Below, one piece after another: positions 27,530-37,318 of a stretch of 64,000 nucleotides of DNA (position 1 is its first letter; every line of letters begins with the position of its first letter). The translations under genes and the position numbers were made by a program. The stretch is from Henricia sp. BOLD:AAB3569 (lineage: Eukaryota > Echinodermata > Asteroidea > Spinulosida > Echinasteridae): the NCBI GenBank assembly GCA_037783545.1, contig JBBELK010000964.1:1-64000 (forward strand). The letters run 5' to 3'. The notes under the pieces were generated by a model that searched no databases, was not told where the DNA came from, and saw only the letters and a program-made list of their open reading frames with translations.

Positions 27530-28794
27530 CCTTAAATTTTCTTTCTTATATCCTTTTATTTAATAACTCTTGAAGGCGCTATATAGAAAATATGAATATT
27601 CATTTACAATGCACCAATCAGACACCCCGATGAAGCCCTATAGCGAATATGTGGTACGGAAAAAAATATCGCGCCCCGCGCATAGTCATTTAGCGGGTTC
27701 CGGACGCGCGCATTACATGTGTTAGCATAGCTGTGCACCAACTATACAGCTGGGCGCTTCACGTAAACATTCATCAGGACGGTAATGGCGGAATCTCGAC
27801 GTCATTTTGTCGTCTGTCGTAGATGATGAAGTCCTTTAAAGTAAGAGAAGTGGCCTACAGTGAAAACTGTGTCAGGTGAAATGTGCTACTAAAGTGCCAG
27901 GTGATTGGCTACAAATGTTTGCTGTAAATATACAACTTTTCCGCCGTAGACCAGCTTCCGAAATCGAAACTCGAAGGACCACTGTCATGACTGTATGTAG
28001 TCTTTACTAAAGACGTTAACTGTCTGTGTTTGTCACACGTTCATAGAATATGAGCACACTTAATTGCATGCCCAATAGAGGGCGCACTTCAAGTACTTGT
28101 ATTTGGACTGTCGTTCTTGTGGATTTGGACCCAGTTAACGTCTTTACGATCTTGGCATTTGAGGCCGGGACCAGACTATGCTAATATCAGATGATGTTTG
28201 CATTATTCATTGTCGTGGTTGGTGATTGACGGAAGATTGTAAAATAATGTATGCATCAGCAAAGAGTTCACAACACGTAAGGTCAACAGGTCAACTGTTC
28301 GGTAAACATACATAACATTTGCCGAACATGTGAGCCGTTTTACGGGCGAGTTTCCCGGTCCAGCTTCCGCGTTGTGAACTGAGCCTCAGATCTAGAATGA
28401 CTGAAGCGTACGGTATGCCAAATAGGGGAACTATATAGAATCCAGAGAGGAAGTGAGGTCACCCCCCCTCCCCCCTCTACCCCCGATCTGAGTAACAAAC
28501 AAAGGAAAATTCTCCTAATATAAAGAAGAGATGACATCCAAATCAAACAATCAAAGTCTTAATTTGTTGTTTTTCTTGCTCTTATGATGATATTTATTAT
28601 TCAACTCACTGCTTTCATCTGCCTTTACTCGATCAGTAAACTTGTCATCACATTGCTGTTTTTGTAAATACATGTACTGGGAAATAGTGAATAAAATGCA
28701 ATTAAATGTCCATTCATGGTCCAGTAAAAACAATCTTTTGTGTGCATGATTAATGTTTAGCCCCCAAAACCAAAATCATAATACCCATGTACAA
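27530..28794. other. Intergenic, no gene seen
   Basis: No exon-like or conserved coding sequence is visible on either strand. The only notable feature is a C-rich pyrimidine run with CCCCCCCTCCCCCC near 28,460-28,482. Short reverse-strand ORFs at 28,340-28,733 show no family signal. Confidence 0.5.
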
Positions 28795-29543
28795 AGTAGG
28801 GGAGGGTGGGGTTAGTTGGAACATTTTTCACAAAATCGACTATAAAACACTAACATAATTTAGTAACCCTAAATTCCTAGGGTTAATGTAAAATCATATT
28901 GATTTTGAAGGATTGAGGAGTGTTGGGGTTAAAGAAAAAACAACCGTACCACTTTAAGCATACATAATTATTTGGGCTACAAATTAATGGAGCTTATAAA
29001 ATGTTAAGACTCGCTGGTTTCTCGGATAATCCAACTTGAACATGACCATTTCAGCTGTTCCGACTAGCCCCACCTATGGGGTAAGTTGAAACATGGTATG
29101 TTGTCATTTAAAAACTACTATAACTTCTGTGATCACCCTAATTAGCAAGGCATACACTTAAGCTGTAAATTGGGGTGCTAATCAACTCTTTGGGGTACAG
29201 GGAGTCATTGACAACTGTTCACTTATAATGCAGTGAAACGTGTATATAGTTGCCACCTTCGGGACTGGCAACTGTAAACAGGTGGCCTGTTTCATGTGGT
29301 CAATGAAACATGTTCCAACTAGCCCCCTCATTTTGTTCCAACTAAACCCGCTGGCCTGTTTAAAAAACAGTGACTACAATTTGACATCTCGTTAACCTCA
29401 TTTTGTACTCAAAAACTAGTCAAGTGAATCTATGAACATCATTAGCATACAATGCAATATTTCTTAAAAATAACTGATGCCGTGGAAGAAAATATAAATG
29501 TTTCAACATACCCACTGTTCCAAGTAACACCTCTCTTCTACTA
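28795..29543. mobile_element. Possible inverted-repeat DNA element
   Basis: The left side reads GGGTGGGGTTAGTTGGAACA. The reverse complement of the right side reads GAGAGGTGTTACTTGGAACA, so the ends form an imperfect terminal inverted repeat. Inside, the words GTTCCAACTAGCCCC and GGGGTAAGTTGAAACATG repeat the same theme in both orientations. No target duplication or transposase is visible. Boundaries are approximate. Confidence 0.35.
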
Positions 29544-29545
29544 AT

Positions 29546-31165
29546 GGTGTATAGCTGTATTTCGATAATTGTTTTCATGTTATGAACAAGTTAAGTGCCC
29601 TCTGCCCAGTTTTTAAATAACTGCATGCATCATACATGTAGGCCTACAAAATGCCATGTGCAGTAAAACAATGACACAGTGATTGTGATTTTCATCAACC
29701 GTATTATTACTACATTTTCATAAGTTTGGGATTTGTTTCAGTACTTGTATGTGTTTATATACTGTTTGTATAACTAGGCCTACAAGTCGGCAATCCATAA
29801 TTGCTGAAATAAGCAAATGTAAACCAAACCAGTACAACCAAGATTAAAACCTTTTGTTTCAAGACAATTTTAAATACTGATTTAATGTTGTTTTTGTTTA
29901 CTTGGATGCAAATATCCTGCCTGCACCAAGTGCTGCAGCAAAGTGCGACTGCTTATTCTCTGTAAACAGACTTCAGATCACTGATGTGCATTGGAATGCA
30001 GTAATTAATCTCTGACAATATCACGTCTGCTCTTTTAACTACGCGTGTTCAAGGCTGTGATTTTTGGATAATCATTTTTTTAATGAAATGGCACGAAAAT
30101 GTACAATGCTAAAGCGAAAAATGATTTAGTAAATCCCAGTGGTCACTGCATAGATTCAAGGACTGAGTTGTGATTATACACGACTGTTATAGTCAAACTA
30201 CCGGGCAATGTGAGGGAATTTAGTGCAGTGAATGTGCACAAAATCAAACAAACCAAACAACGTGAATATTGGATGTCATTAATTTCTCCATATCAGACAT
30301 ATCAACATCACTTTAGTACATGTATGTTGCAGGTTAGATGTAAACAATCCACATTTGTAGAAGGAACAGCATGTGTAGGCCTATAATCCTCCATGATGGT
30401 AATGGGGTCATTCTGTTGCATATACTTGTACATGTATAGTTCTTTTTTTAATATGATGATGTTGTCCAATAAAAAAAACAGTAATGTAAATCTCAAACAA
30501 GACCTATGCTATTAACATGATTGATAAAAATGTAACATTGTGTCATATAGGAAATTTGTACAGCAAAAGGTCTGTTATTTCCTTTCTTGGCTCTACATGT
30601 GGGCATCTCTTTTTTATTTAATCGTCTAGTACTGATGTGCTTTTTTAGAAAACATGATTGCATTATTTAAGAAAGATGAACTGCAAACAAGAATAGGCAA
30701 AGAATATCTTAGGTCATTTCAGACTGTTTTGTGATGCAAACAGTTCTCAATTTAAGAGATGTCCAGTCAAGGACATAAACATCATATTAAAATTCCATTC
30801 TGTGAATTTCTGTTTATACCCTGGATGACACGTTCTTTCCTTTATTGGTCAAGTGGTACTATATACAATGTGTTTACTGACCGGGTACATGTATTAAAAA
30901 TGGGTATGTAAAACAAACATTATAGGACATGTGTTGAGATTTTGTTTTGCCCTGGTATTTGTGAATTTTGTTGAACAGCATTTCAAATTAGTTTGTTGTT
31001 GAGACTATAACTCGAACACTTTACTGTCAAACTTGAACATACAGTTTGTGATGATGTACTTTATTTTCGACCGAAAACAGTCGAGCAGGCCGAGAGGAAA
31101 AGGAGTATAGGCTGGGCATAGCTTGAGACCCTGTGGAAAAATACAGGGGGCTTGATTTCATCTAA
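29546..31165. other. Intergenic, no gene seen
   Basis: AT-rich sequence without conserved coding potential. The short minus-strand ORF at 30,308-30,496 shows no recognisable domain. TACATGTA and AGGCCTA words recur, as elsewhere in the window. Confidence 0.5.
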
Positions 31166-31167
31166 TG

Positions 31168-31462
31168 CACCTATCAATTGTTGTCCCCACCTAGGGGATG
31201 GGGATTTGGTTTTTATGCCCCAGGGTGGGGATTTTGTCACCTACATTTTTTCCAGGGGTGGGAAATTTGTCACTCGGAAATTGACAATCTCCACCTCGTT
31301 TGTGGGGTAGACCTAGCCAAGGTTACCTAGCTCGGCTCGAATTGTATCTGATGTGGTAATCTGTTACCACAGATTAATTACCACATGATAAAATTCGAGC
31401 CGAGTTAACCTTGGTTAGGGTAGCCCGGGGTGGGGGAGGGGGTTGGACAATTGATAGACCTG
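31168..31462. mobile_element. TIR element with G-rich interior
   Basis: The left end CACCTATCAATTGTTGTCCC pairs with the right end, whose reverse complement begins CAGGTCTATCAATTGTCCAA. The interior has several GGTGGGGAT-type words. A separate strong hairpin sits inside at 31,312-31,420, suggesting a nested insertion. Non-coding MITE-like structure of about 295 bp. Confidence 0.55.
31312..31420. repeat. Nested hairpin (about 30-bp arms)
   Basis: The left arm (31,312-31,343), containing GCTCGGCTCGAATT, and the right arm (31,392-31,420), containing AATTCGAGCCGAG, are near-perfect reverse complements. The loop contains a second small inverted repeat, GTGGTAAT with ATTACCAC. It lies inside the larger inverted-repeat element at 31,168-31,462. 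Confidence 0.7.
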
Positions 31463-32287
31463 TATAAGAAAATTATTGGTTTTCCCTTCCAAAATTACCC
31501 TTTTTTTAAACATCGGGGTAACCTCTTAACATTTCCCCTCTTATTTGTCTGTTTTTATAACCTTTTTATTTGGTTTGATGAGATCGATTATCTATATAAT
31601 TTAATTCAAGACGAGTAACAAGCAGGGTACTGAAATCCCCAGGTGAAATACCGGCGGCCGTTAGCCGGAAGGCCGACCGTACCGATAGCTGCCTGCGCCT
31701 GCAGGCAGTGCGGTGTTGCCTGGCCCGGGCGCAGCGCTCGCTTGTCCGCAAATTTTCCCGATGCCGAGTTTTTCCTACACGTCAAAAATAACACTTGGGG
31801 CTGTTGACTCGATCAACCCAACAGACATCCCGCAGGCATTTTACACACACATAAACCTGTTTTACGTTTGCCTAATGAATAATTCACGCTATGGTCCCAA
31901 CCTAATCACTGATTGGCTCCCTTGGATTTCCAAGGGAGAAATAAAGAAAAAGTTAAGAATTGCTGCCAAGATTGCCAAGACCTTCGAGAAGGTCCAGTAT
32001 CGTATGCACCACTGGTATCGATACCAGTGCAACGAATACGTACTACCGCTACGAATACACCAAATAGTCGATTAAAATGTATGAAAAAACGCCCTCAATA
32101 GTTTCGCGCACTGTTCATCGCGCGCTGTGGGAATTCTGTATAGCAACAACAAAAACTAACACGAAGGTCTTGGAGCCAAGACTAGACTGTATGATGTATC
32201 GTTACTTTTAACCAACCAGATGACAAAAATCTACACATTGGGTATATAAAACAAATATTGACTGCTGTTTATTCGGTCATGGTTAAA
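31463..32287. other. Intergenic with unsupported ORFs
   Basis: Contains a plus-strand ORF of 120 codons at 31,713-32,075 and shorter overlapping ones. None shows a conserved motif, none has splice-linked neighbours, and the region is flanked by hairpins. A GC-rich patch at about 31,650-31,740 includes the palindrome CTGCCTGCAGGCAG-like core CCTGCAGG. I do not call a gene. Confidence 0.45.
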
Positions 32288-32387
32288 ATTATAGGCCCTC
32301 GGTGATCTGGAAGCCATGACTATGCGCGCCCCTCGGTTTCCGCCTCGGGGCATAGTCATGGCTTCGAGATCACCTTGGGCCTATAAT
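32288..32387. repeat. 100-bp palindrome with ~38-bp arms
   Basis: The left arm runs 32,288-32,325 and contains GTGATCTGGAAGCCATGACT. The right arm runs 32,350-32,387 and contains AGTCATGGCTTCGAGATCAC. They are near-perfect reverse complements around a GC-rich loop. The ORF that begins inside it (32,316) is a by-product of the arm sequence. Confidence 0.8.
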
Positions 32388-32840
32388 CTTAAACATGCCC
32401 CTCATTGCAGTCAATATTTGTATATTATATCATATATATTATGTATCGTGGTTCGTGAAATAATACATATGGGAATTTGTTATTGTCAAAAAACGATGTT
32501 GAAGGCTGTCGCACGCGCACGAAAAGGTGTGCAATTTTCCCAGGTGCAGAGTGCACCGATCTTCGTTGGTGACCCATACATCGATGTGCAGACACTGCAC
32601 AAGCGCAGGCAACCAGTTCGCCATCGGACATTGCCAGGCGTGAGTACTCGTCCAACGCCAAACAAATCGTTTGGTGCGTCTGTTCCTTCCGTGTTTTCTT
32701 CAATTCTTTACTTTAGTACTTTGGCGTTGTTTTAAAATCCAAAGAGTTATGTGTTTGTCATTGTCTGTGGAAATTTGTGTTTTAGATGGAAAATCAATAC
32801 AAGTAATTTTAATTAACGATGTATTTCCAACGATGTACAG

Positions 32841-33130
32841 TCACTTTGCCCAACTTGAGCCCATTCGCCCAAAAGCCATTTCGCCCAAGCGGCAAAGGCA
32901 CTCCAGGCAACGGTCCTCCATTTTAATTACGCAAGTAGTCTTTCGTTTTACAAATGTATCTACAAAAGAAATAACTAAAATGTAACAATTGCTTTTTCCT
33001 TTGCTCACGCACGTACGCGAAAGTGCATTAGTAATCCAGCCAAGTGTCGATTTCATGATTATGGATGTATATGATGCAATGGGCGATGTAGATGAGGGCG
33101 AAGAGTCTCAAGTTTGGGCGAAATGAGCGA
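32841..33130. mobile_element. GGGCGAA-type inverted element
   Basis: The left side carries plus-strand TTCGCCC words (ATTCGCCCAAAAGCC, TTTCGCCCAAGCGG). The right side carries their complements (GAGGGCGAAGAG, TTTGGGCGAAATGAGCG). The outermost ends match as imperfect inverted repeats (TCACTTTGCCCAACTTGAG against TCGCTCATTTCGCCC, then AACTTGAG). The same module occurs inside the TTAA MITEs at 44,249, 46,708 and 62,278 and near 57,661 and 58,590. Confidence 0.6.
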
Positions 33131-33289
33131 TTTTTTTTAATACAAAAGCGTGATCGCTATATAGGGCCGGGTTTCGCTCATTCCGGCCCACCGCCCATAG
33201 GCCTACTGGGCGCTGGGAAGGGGTGATCTGTTGCGCCATGCATCATGCGCCAAAATTTTACACAACACTAGGTCACGTCTTTTTTTTTT

Positions 33290-33452
33290 AACCCTAGCAC
33301 TTTTTGTAGAAGCGTATGGTAACCCTGGCGCTTTTTGTAGAAGCGTCACGGTAACCCTAGCGCTTTTTGTAGAATCGATATGGTAACCCTAGCGCTCTTT
33401 GTAGAAGCGCTACGGTGACCCTAGCGCTTTTGAAAAAAAAGTGCTAGGGTTG
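33290..33452. repeat. Minisatellite, five ~31-bp units, bracketed by inverted ends
   Basis: Five units of about 31 bp share TAACCCTAGCGCTTTTTG and TAGAAGCG. The first unit starts AACCCTAGCAC and the block closes with its complement GTGCTAGGGTT, so the array sits between inverted ends. Each unit also contains CGCTTTTTGTAGAAGCG, which can itself form a small hairpin. Non-coding. Confidence 0.75.
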
Positions 33453-33459
33453 AAGCACT

Positions 33460-33945
33460 ATACCGTGCACAATTGGTCAGGTAAACAGCTCAACTAAAAG
33501 GACATTTTTGTTGAGAAATTCGTTGAAAAGTACCCCAATGATCAACTTGACAATATTGGTTCCTACTTGGGCATATCCTTAATTGGGTCCAAGTTGATGA
33601 CTGCATGATGGGTACTGTAATTCAATAATTTTTCAAAAGTAGATGTATGAGACAAACAACCATACAATTGAGTGAAATCAATACAATTTTATTTCCAATG
33701 CGTATATATTCTCAGGAACATAGGGCCAATCACACACCATTCATTCATACCAGTCTAATTTTCTAACTCCCAAAAATATTCAACACTTAACTAATAAACC
33801 CAGTATTAAATTTAAGTGACCGCTTAAATCTGACCAACTACTTCCAAGTCTTTACGAAAATTATTCAATACTTTGACCAAAAAAAATACTATATCTGTGG
33901 GTAGTTTAGCAAAAATGCTACACTAACGCAGTTGTCAAAATGCAT
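33460..33945. other. Intergenic, no gene seen
   Basis: AT-rich sequence between the minisatellite and the long inverted repeat. No conserved coding sequence, RNA gene or clear repeat end was recognised. Confidence 0.4.
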
Positions 33946-33949
33946 AATA

Positions 33950-34377
33950 GTCTTTCCCCAGTAAAAGGGGCATTTTGGCAACACAGACCATATTTTCCAG
34001 AAAATACCTTTGTCTGTCTCAAAATAAAAGAAATAAGTTTAAGTTGTTCTGAAGAGTTAACTTGGGCCCAAAAAGGTTTACAAATAGTGCGACAACATGC
34101 CTTTCTAAAAACCCCCGTGTACAAATGTCCAACATACGCTCGTAACCAGGACAGCCTAAAATGTAAAAGTGTCCGTCCCGGTTACAAGCGTATATTGGAA
34201 ATTTGTACACAGGGTTTTTAGAAAGGCATGTTGTCACACTATTTGTAACCTTTGTTGGGCCCAAGTTATCTCTTCAGAACAACTTAAACTTATTTCTTTT
34301 ATTTTGAGACCAGACAAAGGTATTTCCTCGAAAATATGGTCTGTGTTGCCAAAATGCCCCCTTCACTGTGGAAAGAC
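33950..34377. repeat. Long inverted repeat, ~205-bp arms
   Basis: The sequence from 33,950 to about 34,155 returns as its reverse complement from about 34,168 to 34,377. Shared words include AAGTTTAAGTTGTTCTGAAG, ACATGCCTTTCTAAAAACC and GGCATTTTGGCAACACAGAC. The arms differ by scattered substitutions and small indels, so they are old copies rather than an assembly artefact. The central loop is about a dozen bases. The ORFs called on both strands here mirror one another because of the palindrome. Confidence 0.9.
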
Positions 34378-34379
34378 CC

Positions 34380-34630
34380 ATAACTGGCCTTGTGGATTTA
34401 GTTTCAGCACCAGGGTAGAAATTCATCTAATTAAATTACATTTGTTTTAATTTGCGGAAAAATTAACACATTCAATAAATGTTTGCATTGTATGTGCCCC
34501 CCTTTTTTTTTACAACAAATTTCAGCTTTGTAGCACAAAAATGTCAAAAGCTGTGTGTAACAAATTTCAAACCAACTCCCGCTGATTAGTTGAAACTACA
34601 GATTAAATTGTCTAAAAATAAAACTACATT
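34380..34630. other. Spacer between two long inverted repeats
   Basis: About 250 bp of AT-rich sequence with no recognised gene, repeat end or RNA. Confidence 0.4.
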
Positions 34631-35052
34631 AGGCCGTGTGATGCTATCAGTTTTTTTTTCATCTCACAACACCTCGGATCTACACGAAAAAGCTTGAATA
34701 TGAAGTCTTTAATATAACAAATTCAATGGTCAATGTTGTCATTTCCACAACTAGCATTTATTAGCACCCGATAATTCAAAATAGAAAATTTTAAGTGAAG
34801 CTACTGCATTTTCAAAAATCGTTTTATCATTAAATTGTTCATGCTATGCTTATCAAATACGTTAGATTATATGGGAAAAACGACAGCTTATCTCCAAATT
34901 TCACCCTTTTGTAACCAGTTGTTGAAATGACAACACTGACCATTGAATTTGTCATGCTGAAAACTTCATATTCAAGCATTTTCATGTAGATCCGCGGTGG
35001 ATGCCACGAAACCTGTTTTTGAAGTACTTTTTAGGGGAGCGTCACACGGCCT
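34631..35052. repeat. Long inverted repeat / foldback element
   Basis: Ends are AGGCCGTGTGATGC and its complement-like GCGTCACACGGCCT. Inner arms share CTTGAATATGAAGT with ACTTCATATTCAAG, and AATTCAATGGTCAATGTTGT with ACAACACTGACCATTGAATT. If the terminus is taken as TAGGCC, CAT flanks both sides as a possible 3-bp target duplication. No transposase is encoded. Confidence 0.8.
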
Positions 35053-35348
35053 ACATGTATCAATTTAACTGTTGTCAAAGATAGCAAATGAGCAAGTGGA
35101 TTAACATTCTCAATGCACACTGAACAATAACAGTGTCAAGTTAATCAGCTTTTCACTGTTTGTCACACCATAGACTGCTAAAGTGTGATGTCACTTGCCA
35201 CGGTAACTGGGTCCAAACATTCCCTGGTAATCCATTGCTAAAGCACAGGGAAACAGTTCACTGGTTTTTGTGTAGACCCAGTATCCATGCAGGCAGATGG
35301 AGTCTCACACAATTAACGATGTTAATAGGTGATTTATTTTAGAGAAAT

Positions 35349-35593
35349 GTGGACAGATATTCATGAATTAGGGAAATCTGGATCGAGAGAAAAACCAACT
35401 TGGCTCCACCGGGATTGAGCCAATCCCAATCAGCGAGGAACAACTGCAATATCATGTTTTGAGACCACCAGTTGGCTTCATAGCTCAATTGGTAGGGCGT
35501 CTGCTTGTTAAGCAGAAGGTCTGCGGTTCGAATCCCGGTGGAGCCAAGTTGGTTTTCACTGCATCCAGATTTTCCAAACGGACATTTGTCCAC
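35349..35593. mobile_element. tRNA-cored foldback element
   Basis: Ends are GTGGACAGATATTC and, on the complement, GTGGACAAATGTCC. The inverted arms continue inward for about 65 bp through AATCTGGAT, CCAACTTGGCTCCACC and GGGATT. The right arm runs straight into the 3' half of a tRNA-like sequence on the plus strand, so the left arm is an inverted copy of the tRNA 3' part plus tail. A relative lies at 41,540-42,124. Short ORFs in these elements translate the tRNA-like sequence and should be ignored. Confidence 0.75.
35474..35546 (+). pseudogene. tRNA-like sequence, Asn(GTT)-type anticodon loop
   Basis: A 7-bp acceptor stem closes (GGCTTCA with TGGAGCC, one G-U) and is followed by discriminator A. 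The D-arm reads GCTCAATTGGTAGGGC. The anticodon stem is perfect (TCTGC/GCAGA) around loop TTGTTAA, giving anticodon GTT. The B-box GGTTCGAATCC is intact. Two of five T-stem pairs are mismatched and the sequence sits inside a dispersed foldback element, so it is a tRNA-derived repeat rather than a working gene. Internal promoter boxes could still recruit RNA polymerase III. Confidence 0.65.
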
Positions 35594-35936
35594 GCTTCAA
35601 TCAAAATTCTCAACTGCGGCCTTGGTGCAAAAATATAATACATTTTCAGCAATCACCATGTTATAACTAAATAGCCAAACACTCAATGCAAACATCAATG
35701 TTAAAATGAACAACACAAACAGATATGGTAGTGTTATTGCTGTGAGCGGTTGCTAAAACGCAGCCAGGAAATTTCAGTCTCAATCGAGACTATATAAACA
35801 ATTTCACATGAGCTCTCTTGGTCGAGTGTAAGTTGCAGTATATCAATTTTACAATGACAAAAATGACAAGAAGTATACGCAAGAAACAAAAAACACATTG
35901 TGCAACTTGTCCATTATTGTTTTACAAATACATGTA

Positions 35937-36195
35937 ACAAGAAATATGACCCACTGAAAAGCAGATCCGAACTTCACAAAAAATGAAAATTGCAGCGATA
36001 CCTTGTTGTATGGGCGCCGCCATTTTGTCTGAAAATTGGGCAAGAAATTATGTTTTTGCATACATTCCTATGGTAGTACGCGAGAAAGTTAAACGCAAAG
36101 ACAGCATTTTTTGCCCAGTTTTCGGACAAAATGGCCGTGCTTATAAGCCACTCAAGGAAGTTCATATCTGCTTTTTAGTGGGTCATATTTCTTGT
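35937..36195. mobile_element. Foldback element overlapping the 413-bp repeat
   Basis: The left arm ACAAGAAATATGACCCACTG and the right arm, ending CAGTGGGTCATATTTCTTGT-like (36,175-36,195), are inverted copies. A second inverted pair, CGCCATTTTGTCTGAAAATTG and TTTTCGGACAAAATGGCCG, lies inside. The right half of this element was then copied as part of the tandem 413-bp unit. Confidence 0.75.
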
Positions 36196-36379
36196 TCTTT
36201 GTTTAACCATGGAGGAATAAACTCCTCCATGGTTTAACAGTATTGTAAAAGTTGCACTTGTTCAGCACAATGTATTTTGTTTCTTGGGTATAGTTCTCCT
36301 TCAATGCAGTGGTGAAACATATTACAAATAACATGTATTTTGACAATGGGTTTATACCCCGATTAGGGGGTATAAGCTC

Positions 36380-36501
36380 AGAACAAGGTATATGCCCAGA
36401 ACAAGGTATATGCCCAGGACAAGGTATATGCCCAGGACAAGGTATATGCCCAAGACAAGGTATATGCCCAAGACAAGGTATATGCCCACAACAAGGTATA
36501 C
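36380..36501. repeat. 18-bp minisatellite, copy 1 (7 units)
   Basis: The unit is close to ACAAGGTATATGCCCAGG, with seven units here. In frame it would give a QGICP-type periodic peptide on the plus strand and LVLGIY on the minus strand. Such reading frames are expected for any 18-bp repeat without stops and are not evidence of a gene. Confidence 0.9.
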
Positions 36502-36792
36502 ACCAAAATTTTTATAGGCCCTTAAAAACAGTTTTCGGACAAAATGGCCGTGCTTATAAGCCACTCAAGGAAGTTCATATCTGCTTTTTAGTGGGTCATA
36601 TTTCTTGTTCTTTGTTTAACCATGGAGGAAGAAACTCCTCCATGGTTTAACAGTATTGTAAAAGTTGCACTTGTTCAGCACAATGTATTTTGTTTCTTGG
36701 GTATAGTTCTCCTTCAATGCAGTGGTGAAACATATTACAAATAACATGTATTTTGACAATGGGTTTATACCCCGATTAGGGGGTATAAGCTC

Positions 36793-36914
36793 AGAACAAG
36801 GTATATGCCCAGAACAAGGTATATGCCCAGGACAAGGTATATGCCCAGGACAAGGTATATGCCCAAGACAAGGTATATGCCCAAGACAAGGTATATGCCC
36901 ACAACAAGGTATAC
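36793..36914. repeat. 18-bp minisatellite, copy 2 (7 units)
   Basis: Same unit order and variants as the block 413 bp upstream, showing that it was duplicated with the larger unit. Confidence 0.9.
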
Positions 36915-37205
36915 ACCAAAATTTTTATAGGCCCTTAAAAACAGTTTTCGGACAAAATGGCCGTGCTTATAAGCCACTCAAGGAAGTTCATATCTGCTTT
37001 TTAGTGGGTCATATTTCTTGTTCTTTGTTTAACCATGGAGGAAGAAACTCCTCCATGGTTTAACAGTATTGTAAAAGTTGCACTTGTTCAGCACAATGTA
37101 TTTTGTTTCTTGGGTATAGTTCTCCTTCAATGCAGTGGTGAAACATATTACAAATAACATGTATTTTGACAATGGGTTTATACCCCGATTAGGGGGTATA
37201 AGCTC

Positions 37206-37291
37206 AGAACAAGGTATATGCCCAGGACAAGGTATATGCCCAAGACAAGGTATATGCCCAAGACAAGGTATATGCCCACAACAAGGTATAC
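37206..37291. repeat. 18-bp minisatellite, copy 3 (5 units)
   Basis: Lacks two of the seven units found in the other two blocks, which fully accounts for the shorter third 413-bp copy. Confidence 0.9.
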
Positions 37292-37318
37292 ACCAAAATT
37301 TTTATAGGCCCTTAAAAA

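Larger units (their letters stand above)
36116..37318. repeat. 413-bp segment in three tandem copies
   Basis: Copies run 36,116-36,528, 36,529-36,941 and 36,942-37,318. The first two are 413 bp. The third is 36 bp shorter, exactly two units of its internal 18-bp repeat. Apart from a T/G change in the hairpin loop of copy 1, the copies appear identical. Each contains a strong hairpin, AACCATGGAGGA paired with TCCTCCATGGTT. Identical ORFs of 113, 113 and 75 codons start at 36,309, 36,722 and 37,135; they read through the minisatellite and have no known domain. Confidence 0.95.

Noticed and set aside
31713-32735. Plus-strand ORFs of 120 and 139 codons
   Set aside because: No recognisable motifs; the second begins inside a palindrome arm. 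No splice-linked coding sequence nearby.
34019-34450. Mirror-image ORFs on both strands
   Set aside because: They are produced by the long inverted repeat at 33,950-34,377.
35474-35546. Functional tRNA-Asn(GTT) gene
   Set aside because: Two T-stem mismatches, location in a repeated foldback element, and a second broken copy at 41,580-41,650 argue for a tRNA-derived repeat.
36309-37063. Repeated 113-codon ORFs with QGICP periodic peptide as a secreted repeat protein
   Set aside because: The periodicity is forced by an 18-bp minisatellite and the rest of the frame reads through a foldback element.
36380-37291. 18-bp and 28-bp arrays as CRISPR
   Set aside because: No unique spacers between repeats, animal genomic context, no cas genes.
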